In this document: piece by piece, positions 38,531 through 50,870 of the stretch
Layout: the number at the start of each line of letters is the position of its first letter
Numbering within the stretch: position 1 is the stretch's first letter
NCBI RefSeq assembly: GCF_905475395.1
Contig: NC_058339.1
Coordinates: forward strand, 17,492,001 to 17,556,000
Direction: 5' to 3'
Origin: Chrysoperla carnea
Lineage: Eukaryota; Arthropoda; Insecta; Neuroptera; Chrysopidae
DNA: 64,000 bases
Translations under genes and position numbers: made by a program
The notes under the pieces: generated by a model
Told to the model about the DNA's origin: nothing
Seen by the model: the letters and a program-made list of their open reading frames with translations, nothing else
Databases searched by the model: none

Positions 38531-39234
38531 ATGAACTCGATAAAAAATATTCGACACAATGCAAGTTTGCATTTAGAAAACAATATTTTAACACGGGTGG
38601 GCTGTATCCACGGATGTTTTACTGATCCGGAACATCACTAATAGATTTTTTTTATTCAAAATACATATTTGATGAATTTGATATAATTATATTTCGAGGA
38701 ACAAATATATAATTTATGGAAAATTTTCTTGATCAAAGAAATAATTTATCTACTTTTCAAACAATTCATTCCTATATAATTTCAAAAGGTGTCTTACACA
38801 TCTTAGTGTACGTTTTAAATAATATTCAAATAAAATTATGTTTATTGAACATTAAAATTAGATAAATAAATGTTTAAAGCGTTTATCACCTTTTACAAAT
38901 AGCTATAATTAATTATGTAAATAGATAATAATTCGGAACATTTTGAGTATTTACATGAATCATTATAAACATTCCAACTAGCAAATTGCTAAAAATAGGT
39001 GCTAATTATATATAAAATTAGACCGGTTAGGTGGATTAAAAGTTCCAGCAGGCTTATTCGAACCAAAATTGTTTCAAAATAAAAAATACGTCGACAAATT
39101 TTCCCATGTCCAGTATCACAATGTAGCCATCATGCACGGATTTTTCCGTGCATCTTCCGAACCATAATTTTAAATTATCTGAAGTGATTTTCTACAAAAC
39201 AAAAACCTTGTACCTAATCTATTCATGTAAAATG

Positions 39235-39835
39235 CTTTGTCCTGAATGGCTAACTGACTGACGGATCAACGCACAGCATAAACCGCTGACCGGAGAGACC
39301 AGAAACTTGGACGGGGTACTCTTTGTATGACTGACTATAAGAAAGAATTTTCCAAAATTCTTCCCCCAAATGGTTGAAAAACGAGGGCAAGGTTTGTATG
39401 GGACACTTCAAATTTTTCATAAACATTCTTTATCAGAATCGATGGAAGGCGATGTATTTCGTATTTTGTTGAAACTTATCGCTTAACGGGGTTAAAAAGA
39501 GTTAGAAGTGCATCGAAGTTGGTATTAATACTCCTTAGTGCTTTTGATTAAAATTACATTTTATTTTAGGGAGATCTAAATCTTTTAAGATCTAGCAATT
39601 ACTCCCCGGCTTCCTTGGACGATTTTCAAAACTACTTAATGGATTTTATTAAAACTTTAAAATAATATATATCATAAATCAGAATAACACATAGGCTACA
39701 ATTTATAAAGAAACTACAATAATTTGTTTTCATAACAAAAAGCAACTTATATTTCGAGTGTTATGCATGGGAAAGGAAGGGGGAGATAAATGAGATCATC
39801 CAGCGAAGCGAGCAGTTTATTGCTAGTTCAAAATA
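39235..39835 (-). mobile_element. Retroposon-like element, minus strand
   Basis: On the minus strand it starts gaactagcaataaactgctc followed by gcttcgctgg, a variant of the CTAGC...GCTTCGCT head. Its plus-strand left part has gactgacggatcaacgcaca and ccgctgaccggagagaccag, phrases common in insect dispersed elements. No open frame. Confidence 0.5.
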
Positions 39836-40435
39836 ATCGAAAAAACCCATACCTACTTCAAACCTTATATGACTAATTAAAATGAAAAATAATAATAGAG
39901 ATGAATGTTTCTTAAAAATTTCGTAGAAAAAAAACATCTTGATACGTCATATTCTGATTAGCAAAATAACGCTAATTATTTATCAATTATATGTCGATAT
40001 ATGGGCATCTAAAAAACATGAATTAAAAAATCACAATAACTCGAATAAAAATTATTTATTCATAATTTCGGGAATCATGTCTGTGATTGTTTCTAAAAAT
40101 TAAAATTGTAAAGTTGCATAACGTGTGAACAATTTGAAATCGGATACGGATTTTAAGTACATAATATAATCGTCACTTCGTTGTGCATTTGATACATTTG
40201 TTTTAATAAAAGACAATTAATATTGAAAATATATTTCTCAGTATGTTAAGCGGAAACAGCAAAAAAAAATTGGTTAATAACATTATTTACGATTTTAAAT
40301 TTCATTGGTTAGAATTAAATGATGGGAAGGCGTGTATTACTTTAAAATAATAAAAGTATTTGAATATAGAATACATTATGTGTATTAAATAATTAGCTTC
40401 TTGAAAAAAAACCGTAAATGTACCTAATCAGAATA

Positions 40436-40900
40436 GGGTATTCTACTATATTTGAAAAAGTACTTCAAAATGTTGATTTTGCAAATAAAAACCCATCAAA
40501 AATTTATTTCGGAAAAATACACACGCTTTCTTGTCAAAAACTTAAATTAAATTTTTAACCTTTTTTAAACTGTCAAAAACGCAGGCATCCAATTTGATGA
40601 CGTAATATCGGTATCATTATACGAAATACATATTACACAAATAAGTTTGACAGATATATTCATAGACATCTGATTATAATAAATATAAGTACTTTATCTA
40701 TGGATATATTATACCCAGCTATCTACACTGAACTAACTGAAGGTCTATGGCTCATACCGATATGACATCACAGCAGGGCTTGCCCGCGTTTTAGGTCACG
40801 TGATTTACAGTTACGAAATCAGAATATTTAAGTATATTTTTACATAAATTTTAACTTTTCTTCAAATTTCATAATTTATTTTTGACTAACGATAATACCC
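40436..40900. mobile_element. TA-flanked MITE family M1, copy 1 (465 bp)
   Basis: Ends GGGTATT ... AATACCC, flanked by TA on each side. Blocks acttcaaaatgttgatttt, catccaatttgatgacgta, ttatacccagctatctacac and ggtcacgtgatttacagtta are shared with the copy at 46759-47273. Confidence 0.85.
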
Positions 40901-40902
40901 TA

Positions 40903-42184
40903 TTTAATTTACTGACTTTATGATCAGTAAATTAATTACACAAAAATACGGACTTAGTACGAGGTAGTATGACGATTATCAGTGAACCAAATCTGTAAAA
41001 TGGGAATATTCGAGAAATAAAGGTATTTGTTTCTAAATATATCCAAATAAGTAATATGGAGTGTTTGCAAGGATATTACTTGGAGGTATATGTTTTGGAA
41101 TTGGTAATGGCTGTATTGCGAGTGATATGTATGGCTGTATGGCGATAATATTTGTTTCTATAAAACTGTTTTTGTGTGTCTTCTGGTTTGTGTGTTTGTT
41201 CACACATCACAAAAAAACCACTGGACAGATTGTGATGAAATATAATTAAATTTACATCTTATGATCAGACTTTCAAATTAACTTTAGTAATTTAGAGAGA
41301 CGTACGTAAATGGGGCAGAGAATGAAGGATATCATGGGCCAGTATTTGTTTTTAGTTAGAATTGCCAAGCGAAGAAGGTGAATAGTAGCTAGTTTATAAT
41401 AAAGCAATACTCGTAGAAAGTTTACTAGGTAGAATCCAAAGTTTCAAATAGGTATTTATAAAGTTGTCATATTAGTGCATTTTGCCTACAGATTAACACG
41501 ATAATCAAAAAGATTGCGAGCTCAAACTTTGTATAATATATCTTCGACCTTAAAATTTTCAGATGCATAAGTCTATGGGATCTATCTTTTAACCCGTAAG
41601 AAGAGCTTAATACAGAAATATTTTTAATATACAGACAATTCTAGAGAAAATATGAAATGAACTGTGAGTTGATGCAAAAATGAGATGTGTTATTCGATAA
41701 ACACACTGTATATATTAAGATTAATACACATGAATTGTGTAATAACATCAAACATTATTAGCAGAAAATACAAGGAAAATATACTAAAAACTTATAAATT
41801 CACATTACAACATAAAAATTATCAGTGTTTCATCATGAATATCATTCATTAAACATCACACCTTTTTCTCATCAAGTTTAACGTACGTAGTCAAGATTAT
41901 TACTTAACTACGAAACAATAAAAAGTACCTACTGAAGATTTAATTTACGTGAGTTATGTGAATTTGTGTGCGAATATTATTTAAAAAAACGAATTACATT
42001 TCTATGTTTTTATTTATTTAATGAAGAAGACATTTCACAACTAACGATCGATTTTTATTATAAACTTTAAACCAATTAAAGGTAATTATTTAGTGATATA
42101 AAAATTTCAAGTTTAATACATAACATTTTAAATATGTATGTATACTTTTTAAAATAATTTATTTTACTGTGTAATTCTATAAAA
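40903..42184. other. Intergenic, nothing recognised
   Basis: The 62-codon frame at 41061-41249 is valine/cysteine-rich and has no splice or family support. No other feature seen. Confidence 0.45.
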
Positions 42185-42690
42185 TTATTTTAATATTATA
42201 CCATGTATATATGAAATATACATAGTATATTAAGTTTAGTCCCATAAAATCACCTAATTAGTCCATTTCCGGTTGTCCGTCCGTCCGTCTATGGACACGA
42301 TAACTCAAAAACGAAAAAAGATATCGAGCTGAAATTTTTACAGCCTACTCAAGACGTAAAAAGTGAGGTCAAGTTCGTAAATGAGCATCATAGGTCAATT
42401 GCATCTTGTAAACCGTTAGAGATAGAACAAAAGTTTAAATGTAAAAAATGTTCCTTATCAAAAATTAAACAACTTTTGTTTGAAACATTTTTTCGTAAAC
42501 ATCACTGTTTACCCGTGAGGGCGCCAAATAGGCGGAAATTTTATAATATGTACTATACTTGATTATCAGTTATGTACCTATGTGTCACATGTTTGTATGT
42601 GTAATGTGATAAAGAAATCAACACTGACTATGCATGGTATTTCAACAATTAACTCAGTCAATTGTTTGTTTTCACTTGTTTTTAATTAGT
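42185..42690 (-). repeat. Dispersed ~550-bp family, inverted near-full copy
   Basis: Reverse orientation of 19371-19947: ataccatgtatatatgaaat at the left, then tcacctaattagtccatttc, cgtccgtccgtc, gataactcaaaaacgaaaa, gtttacccgtgagggcgcc and caattgtttgttttcacttg. Also shows the inverted accatgtat / atgcatggtat pair. Confidence 0.8.
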
Positions 42691-43344
42691 TTCAATGTTA
42701 ATAAAGTAATAAATAATAATTAATCAAAAATAATCAACTCAAAATGTTTTATAACATTGTAATGTAAAATGCAAATCCGATTTTAACAATATAGCACTAC
42801 CAAGAATTTTGATGGATCTACTCAAGATTATTTATAGATCGGGCGATTTTAATAAAAAAAATACTATAAATAAATATAGTTTTCTTAATTCAGAATGCTA
42901 ATTTTTGAGCGGTTTGAATTTTCATACATAACGCACGTAATTGGTTAGAGATAGAGGCTTTATACCAATACGTTTTTCTTTATAAAAGAAGAAATAACTT
43001 TTCTTAGAAATATGTTTCTGTAAACTGCATAAGTTCCACGGAAAATTGTTTCTACGAAAAGTTGTTGGTTTTACCAAAAAATACAGATATAGACATAGAA
43101 GCTCACATATATAGGTTTTTTGTCCTCAAAACTTTGTTAGTTTTTCCTCTGACAAATCATAGGCGTGCATTAAATTAGAGTAGACTTCCGGTAATTCGGC
43201 TCCTGGCCAGAGCCCGATCTTGCTGTTAGGCACTCCGGACAAAAATAATATTTGTCTCTTTGCACTCATTTGCACTTTTTTTTAAGTTGACATAAGCTTG
43301 AAGCTCGATAAATAAATTTAATCGAAGAAAATGCTTCAGACGAT

Positions 43345-44245
43345 TTCAGACGAAAATTTTTCGATTTTTTGCAATTTTTTTAAGAGTACCCCTTTGAAAA
43401 AATCGAGCAAAATGCAAAAAAAATTTTTGTTTTGGAATTTGATGAAACTCGGTAGATGGGGTAATTTTGACCCAAAAAGTATAAAAATCAGGTTAATTTA
43501 GTGATTGGATGCAAAGTTTCTGAGATATCGCAATATTTGAATCCATTTTCGTCCGTATCTCAAAAATTATTGGGCCAGCCAGCAAATGCACCCGATTTTT
43601 GTACTTTTGTTTTGGGTCAAAATTACCTTATATACTGAGTTTTATCGAAATTGGAGATAACAAAATTTTTTCGATTTTTTCAATTTTTTTAAGGGGTACC
43701 CCTTTGAAAAAATCGAGAAAAATGCAAAAAAAATTTTTGTATTGGAATTTGATGAAACTCGGTAGATGGGGTAATTTTGACCCAAAAAGTATAAAAATCA
43801 GGTTTATTTAGTGATTGGATGAAGAGTTTCTGAAATATCGCAATATTTGGATCGATTTTAGTCTGTAACTCAGAAACTATTCGACCAGTCATCAAATGCA
43901 CCCGATTTTTGTACTTTTTGGGTCAAAATTACCTTATATACTGAGTTTTATCGAAATTGGAAATAACAAAATTTTATCGATTTTTTGCAATTTTTTTAAG
44001 GGGTCCTTTGAAAAAAGATTTTGGAATTTGATGAGCCATTTGAGCCGTTTTTTCGGGTACAAAATTCTAGCCCCGCACATGACATAGCTAAGAACACTGC
44101 CCAATAAATTACCTTTCAACTGAAACCAAAAAAATTATAATCGGTTCATCCGTTTAGGCGTTACGATGCCACAGACAGACAAACACACAAACACACACAC
44201 ATAGCGGTTCAACTTATAACACCCCTTTTTTTAGTTCGTGGGTTA
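43345..44245 (+). repeat. 310-bp tandem repeat array with transposon-like tail
   Basis: Over two units of the 306-310 bp repeat (agtttctgagatatcgcaat at 43515 and agtttctgaaatatcgcaat at 43825; ttttaaggggtacccctttg in each). After about 44040 it runs into a different tail: ttcatccgtttaggcgttac, gatgccacagacagacaaac and cttataacaccccttttttt. This end is typical of a dispersed insect element, so the array is probably part of a transposon. Confidence 0.75.
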
Positions 44246-45044
44246 AAAATGATAATGCGATTGGACAAAAAAAGAAAAACTAATTATGTATTTGCTGAAA
44301 ACAACCAACTTTTTAAATCATATCTACCACCACCTACACAGATTTTGGGGTTGACAACGCTGGCTGCGTATTAACTGCACTTAAGGTAGTACCTACACGA
44401 AAGTGATATTCCAAGAATTTCTCAAAACTCAGAATATAAAATATTTAATTCATAATACACTTGCTGTTAAAATTAGAAGATGATTTACCATGCCATACAT
44501 GAGATATTAGCAATTAAAAGTGACGCAATTTGTACGTGTACATGGGAGAAGTGTATAAAAATACACAAATTTACAAATATTATATTTATTTACCAATGAA
44601 TGACGTCCACCATCTCTATGAAAAACTAATATAATGTAGAATACTATATTTAGAAAATATATAAATAAAAATAAAAATTATTTACCATATAGTTTCGATA
44701 AAAAACTTAAATAAATAACTCGTTTTAGCGATGATTTTTGTGGAAAAGATATGAAGACTAATGTTAAAGGCATATGTCATAGTGTGTGTGTTTATATGTA
44801 TACTAGAATCAGTAGTGAGGAACTACAGTCTTTTGAAAATAATATATGGTATATGTATAATAGTCATAGCACAGTTAATGCACTGAATGATAGTATTAGT
44901 CCAAAACTTTTTGACTGGACGGTCGCGGAGGAACTACCTTAAGTATTTAATAGTTTACTGGATTTCTGTTACCGTGTTGTTATGCGCATTCATCAAAAGT
45001 TTCCAATATAATTTGTATTATTTGCAGAATCAGTATTATTTAAA
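44246..45044. other. Upstream region of the Tdc1-like gene
   Basis: A 63-codon frame at 44751-44942 has no recognised features. A splice acceptor (tttgcag) at 45021-45027 lies 17 bases before the ATG, so an untranslated first exon is upstream. Confidence 0.45.
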
Positions 45045-48000
45045 ATGAATGTCGAAGAATTTCGTGAAAATGGGAAGTCTTTGATTGATTACATGTGTGA
45101 TTATGTATCAACAATTGAAAAGCGTAGAGTTATTCCAAATGTAGAACCTGGTTATTTAAGACCAATCCTGCCAGACGAAGCACCGGAAGATCCAGAAAAA
45201 TGGTCTGAAATATTTAAGGACATCGAAACAAAAATTATGCCTGGTGTTACACATTGGAATCATCCACATTTTCATGCATATTTTCCAGCTGGAAATTCTT
45301 TTCCATCAATTTTGGGTGACATGTTATCAGATGTAATTGGAAGCATTGGATTCTCATGGGTAAGTTCTAATTTTGGAAGATTTCAAGAGAATAGTTTCAT
45401 TAAAAAAAGAGTTTCAAAATCAAACTTTTTAACTTCTTTAATTAAATCAATCGTTAATTAAAGAAATGCAGGCAAGGTTTTTTTCCGCGCGGCACAAACG
45501 AAAAATGCCTTTCGACTATCTTAATGAAACTATGGATCTTAATTAGCCCTAGATGAGAAGATCAAACGTCTTCTCGAGCACAAGTATCGAGTCCTACTCA
45601 AATTAGTCAATTTTTTTAAACAATTTCTAATTAAAAATTTAAATTTTACAACAGGCTTCAAATCCAGTTTGTACAGAATTAGAGGTTGTCGTACTTGACT
45701 GGCTTGGTTCAGCAATGGGTTTACCTAGCACTTTTCTGGCAAAAGCAACAAATCATAAATCAGGAGGGGTTATTGCAGGTTCAGCAAGTGAATCAATATT
45801 TACATGTCTATTAGCAGCAAGAGCGCAAAGTATAAATTACTTGAAAGGTTCACTACAAAAATTTGATGGAAGTATATTTTTATCCAAACTAGTAGCATAT
45901 TGCTCCAAAGAAGCCCATTCATGTGTTGCAAAAGCATGTATGATATCAACAATAAAATTGCGTATATTAGATACAGATGAGCACCTTTCACTACGCGGCG
46001 AAACCTTAGAAAAAGCAATTCGAGAAGATATAGAAAAAGGATATTTCCCATTCTTCGTGGCAGCAACTTTGGGTACAACTGCTGCTTGTGCATTCGATAA
46101 CCTTGAAGAAATTGGTACAGTGTGTAAAAAATTTAAAAGTATATGGTTTCATGTAGATGCTGCATATGCTGGAAGTGCATTTATATGTCCTGAATTGAAA
46201 CATTTTTTAAAAGGAATACATTTAGCTGATTCGATCAACACTAACAGTAACAAATGGTTTTTAACAGCTTTTGATTGTTCATGTTTATGGGTTCGAGATA
46301 GAATTCGATTAACAAATGCCATGTCCGTGTATGCTGCATATTATCCAGAAAATGACGAGAGCGTAGAAGCTGTGGATTATCGACATTGGGGTATACCTTT
46401 AAGCCGTCGAATGCGTTCATTAAAATTATGGTTTGTTATGCGATGTTATGGCCTCAAAGGTTTGCGAGAATACATAAGAAACCATATACAACTAGCAAAA
46501 TATTTTGAATCTTTAGTTTTAACAGACAATAATTTTGAAATAATGAATGAGGTTCATTTAGGTTTAGTGTGTTTTCGATTAAAACTTAGTGATAATACAA
46601 ATAAAGATTTACTAGCAAGAATAAATTACGAAGGTAAAATTCATATGATACCAAGTCAAATTAAAGGAAAATTATGTATTCGATTTTGTGTGGTTTATGA
46701 ACATGCAACAAAAGATCACATTGGTAAGTTAATTTTTTATTATTCGGAATTCACAATAGGGTATTCCACTATTTTTGAAAAAGTACTTCAAAATGTTGAT
46801 TTTGCTAATAAAAAGCCACCAAAAATTTATTTCGGAAAAATACACACGCTTTCTTGCCAAAAACTTAAATTAAATTTTAAACCTTTTTTAAACTGTCAAA
46901 AACGCGGGCATCCAATTTGATGACGTAATATGGGTATCACTATACAAAATAACACAAATGAGTTTGAGAGATATATTCATAGACATCTGATTATAATAAA
47001 TATAAATACTTATTATCTATGTATATATTATACCCAGCTGTCTACACTGAACTAACTGATGGTCTATGACTCATACCGCTATGGTATCACAGCAGGGCTT
47101 ACCCACGTTTTAGGTCACGTGATATACAGTTTAAAAATTACGATTTTTAATTTTAATATTTCAAAAGAAAAATGTACTTTTACGACTCGAAATCAAAATA
47201 TTTAAGTATATTTTTACATAAATTTTAACTTTTTCCAAATTTCATGATTTATTTTTGACTAACGATAACACCCTATTATTGCTTTTCTCGGAAAATTGAT
47301 AAAAACTACAATGTTATTTCTTGCCGATTTTCCTAAAATTACGATATTAGTTCAGGTGCACCGATTGGGCTACCGATGGTTGTTATATAAGTATAAAAAT
47401 ATTGTTATATATTATAAAAATGATCAATAAGTTTATTTCAAACTCTCCGTAAATTACTAACAACAATCTTTATATAGTTGAATATTTTAGTCTTTTTTCA
47501 GTGTGCTCTAAATACTCAGACAAATAACGATATTTTTGATAAACGATTACTAAAACAATTTAGCGTGACTTAATTTTTGATGAAAAATTATTGCCAAAGA
47601 TAAAACTTATTAAATTAAAGGCAATCATATCTATCAATTTAAAGAAAAATCAAGTCTTAACAAAATATGTTTATAGTAGACAACAATTTAGGTTAGGTTA
47701 GGTCAGCTCCTAAATTATTTTCATAGGCTGAGTGCACCTCCTTCATGCATATACCATGCACTACACCATCCCATCACAACTATTAATTAAATTAATTTAT
47801 GTTGTGACGGCGGGAATCGAACACTCTACCCTAGGCATACCACGAACGGAATTGGTTACGCCTTAACCAACTGAGCCATTACAACTGAGACTATGTTAAT
47901 TTAAAATCCATACGTAAAATACTACCCTACCTTTGACGTACAAATTGGCGGAGGTGGAAGAGATTGCTAAAAATCCAACGTTTGACATTGAATTGATATT

Positions 48001-48557
48001 CAGAATTTAATGTGGTTTTTTTTTTGGACGATAAAACACTCCAACTAACTTTTTTAACTACAACTTCAGGTACATCCTTCAAACGAAGTTTTTACTTAGG
48101 TAAAATTAGGTTAATAATTGACCTATTTTGAGCTGCACAATCGTTGTGAACACCTTTATGGGGCACTCTGTATAAACGATGCTAGAAAAACGAACATTCG
48201 ATTTTACTACTTTTTCTGATACGTATTTTTATCATTTCAGATTATGCTTGGAATGTAATAAAAGAACATGCAAATAATATATTATCACAGCAACAAGACA
48301 CAATAAAAGCGGTCAGACCACCATCAGAAACCAAACAACCTGTACTACGGCAAATATCACGCCAACTATCACGACGATTATCATTTGTACGAAGTTTATC
48401 CAAGGAACAATATAATCAGACAAAACAGAAACAAAATAATAGTTTAAGCGACGGAGCATCACCGTTAATTATGCCATCCGAAGATGATGAAGATAATATT
48501 CTAGACATGGAAGATATGACATTAGATAGTGATGATGTTTTTCCAAATAATAAATAA
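45045..48557 (+). CDS. Tdc1: Tyrosine decarboxylase-like, Tdc1-type paralogue
   Basis: Second PLP-dependent decarboxylase, tandem to the Tdc2-like gene. Three coding exons, 45045-45359, 45655-46723 and 48241-48557, give 566 aa. Exon 1 has the same length and end phase as its neighbour's, and the last junction (G|AT in DYAW) is at the same codon, but three introns inside the core are missing. Visible: [23 protein letters not shown] (His193), HVDAAYAG (Asp273), NSNKW (Lys305; Ser replaces the usual Pro303), PLSRRMRS. The flexible catalytic loop is YAAYYPENDESVE instead of [11 protein letters not shown]. It keeps Tyr334 and is one residue longer. The tail after about 465 has a basic part (RQISRQLSRRLSFVRSLS) and an acidic end, unlike the neighbour. 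The PLS serine favours tyrosine as substrate, but the loop leaves room for a different specificity or lower activity. Drosophila Tdc1 is the non-neuronal enzyme; orthology here is inferred from position and family. Confidence 0.85.
46759..47273. mobile_element. TA-flanked MITE family M1, copy 2 (515 bp), in a Tdc1 intron
   Basis: Ends GGGTATTCC ... ACACCC with TA on both sides. It is about 50 bp longer than copy 1, mainly by an insertion around 47130-47185. It starts 35 bases after the exon 2 donor of the Tdc1-like gene, so failure to splice would read into it and stop at 46918-46920. Confidence 0.85.
47690..47890 (-). mobile_element. tRNA-derived SINE in a Tdc1 intron
   Basis: On the minus strand a tRNA-like head has an A box TGGCTCAGTTGG (47867-47878) and a B box GTTCGATTCCC (47812-47822), about 45 bases apart. 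It is followed by an unrelated body that ends near a ggttaggttaggtc run. The acceptor stem does not close and no anticodon arm is convincing, so it is a SINE, not a tRNA gene. Exact ends are uncertain. Confidence 0.8.
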
Positions 48558-49028
48558 GAAACTATAAAAGAATGCAGTTTTGTTATTAAAATCAAATACC
48601 TTTTCATTTTTTCTTAATACACTCTAGATTGAAACTTCAAAGTAGTTAAACGACACGCAAAATAGTCCCCGTAGAATTAGATTTTCACTTAGGAATACGA
48701 AAAGTCTAGGCTATTGATTATGTCATATATATAGAAAGAAACCACGATGTTCACGGGTTTTTATTGCAGGAATTAAGAAGAAAAAATCAGTGAGTGCTAT
48801 TAAATTAGAGGGTGGGAAGTGAAGATAGGGCGAAAAAGCACTCCTTTTGGTTTTTTCCAAATATCTCGTAAACTAAGAAAAATTTCGATAACTTTTATAT
48901 AAAGCTTTTTGTACTAAATCAAATTTTCCATCGGAAAAAATAAAAAATAAATGATATCATGCCAAAACAGTTGAAACAAACAGGAAAAAAAGACAAATTT
49001 CAATTTTAGGTTAAAAATTGACAGATAT

Positions 49029-49430
49029 ATTCGCTCCGTGCGTGAGTTTCGTTTCCATGACAACGATACACTACTTTAATTATAGAATTGTATGGATGCA
49101 TATATAATTGTATGGATTGCATTGAAAACTCACATTGAAAATTAAATATTATTGTCTCACAAATTTAAATAAATAATTATGATAATTTACATTTGAAAAA
49201 TAATATTTGTACAATTTGATTTCTTATTTTCACAATTTTTAATGCATTAAGTTTAATTAATTAGTGTTTTTCAATCATTTTAATTTGACAGTTTCTATAA
49301 CATTAACATGTAAAGAATTGCAAATTAGTCATAACAGCCCCCTTTATCTCCAAAATTTTTCACTTAAAGCGCTGGCATCGATTTTATTATCCCTACCATG
49401 ACTACGCACACAACGAATAGCCATTTCAAC
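49029..49430 (+). repeat. ~400-bp dispersed repeat, plus-strand copy
   Basis: Starts tcgctccgtgcgtgagtttc and ends cgcacacaacgaata, matching 34600-34951 in reverse and 22138-22262 in part. The blocks ttaatgcattaagtttaatt and aacattaacatgtaaagaat are retained. Confidence 0.8.
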
Positions 49431-50659
49431 CTGGCTTTTGAAAAATTATTGTTTACCCAATGAAAAAAGTATAAATATGTACTACAAATCCGATGTGTGG
49501 TTTCCAAAAAGATACGTTATCACCCTGTTCCGGCAACAGCGATAAAATAATAAGATATCACGTTTGATAACATTATTGAGTGAATGTAGCAGCACCATTC
49601 TTCCAAAATTGTTGTAATTGTCATACATTCCTAAATACTAAACGTAAAATACGTTTTTTCAATGATAAAAATCATAATTTTCATCATTTATCACAGTAAA
49701 GTTGGCATGGGTAAGTTGTAGTTGCCCATTACAGAGTTAATGCAAGGTGGAAATAGACCTAAAAAACATTCGCGCTGAACGCATGGTGTGTACACGCTTG
49801 TGTACATACAAAATACATATCTTACTCCGTAATTTCATTCTTTGGAAAGTCATTACGTGAATTTTTTATAATTTTCTATTTACATAACGAGTAGAATAAC
49901 CTCAAACAAATCTAGGTTTACACAAAAAAAGTAAGATTAAAAAAGAATAAAACTCATAAGTATTTGTAAAAGTCAAAGGTCAACTTACCAGGTATAAATT
50001 GATAGATTAAAGATAATATAAATAATTTGACAGCACAAAGAAAAAACTTTATTATCAGAATACACTATTTGTGTTTGAAAATATTTACAAAATCATAAAC
50101 GCACATGGTTTTTGACAGCTAATACATGTCAAACACAAGACCAAAAGATAACACCAGATAGCAGTACTATACTTCATTTAAAAATGTTTAGCAATTTAAA
50201 AATTTTTATTTTAAATCATTGTTAAAATTCAAGCTAGGCCTTTTGTCAGTATATACCTATCAATAGTATCAGAATACGTAACTTCGAAAATTTAAAATCT
50301 AATTAACGAATTATGTAAAATATGGCATTTTCAAAATTGCTTTTTTTTAACTATTAGCCTAACTAGATTACTTAAGACTTAACATTAGTATATTCTATCT
50401 GTATTACATGATAAACCGAACCCAGAAGCTCGCAAAAAATTAAACACTTCACAAATATCTTACCTACCATCATAGTCTATCATAGTATATTACCACATAA
50501 AACGAAAGTTTATTTGTAGCTTCAAAATGCAATAGTGGAGCAAATAAAGGGTGCTGCACCCGTTGGAGAAAATTTGGCAAACTAGTTTTAACATTACCTT
50601 TAACATTCTGATAAAACATCAATTACGTATCTCGCCGTTGCAAAAAAAAAAATTATTTT

Positions 50660-50870
50660 GCATGTTCGGCTCTCCACTTAGATTTACTGCCTCCGACCAG
50701 ATGACTGGTTGATGTTTTGGCAAAGAATTTTTAGCATTCTGATAAAAAATCAAAAACGTACCTGGCCATAGAATAAAAAAATTTTTGTTTTCATATTTGG
50801 CACTCCATTTAGACCTTAGTACCCGGTTGTCTGGCTAATATTTAGACATTTGTTTGGGTAACTTTGCATC
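50660..50870. repeat. Short repeat (pair), relative of 4130-4260
   Basis: Two diverged copies of the ggctctccacttagatttac / ggcactccatttagacctta unit with a shared continuation (ggctaatatttagacatttg). They match the pair near 4.2 kb. Confidence 0.55.

Larger units (their letters stand above)
37679..40435. other. Intergenic, repeats only
   Basis: Contains the GC-richer block at 38395-38530 and a minus-strand retroposon-like element at about 39235-39835. No gene supported. Confidence 0.45.

Noticed and set aside
43599-44119. Four 60-70 codon frames on both strands
   Set aside because: All lie in the 310-bp tandem repeat array and repeat with it.
46724-46920. Extension of the long open frame of Tdc1-like exon 2 to a stop at 46920
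   Set aside because: It reads through the donor gtaagt at 46724 into a MITE; the DYAW continuation at 48241 restores the family sequence in the right phase.
47800-47890. A tRNA gene on the minus strand
   Set aside because: A and B boxes are present, but the stems do not fold and unrelated body sequence follows, so it was called a SINE.
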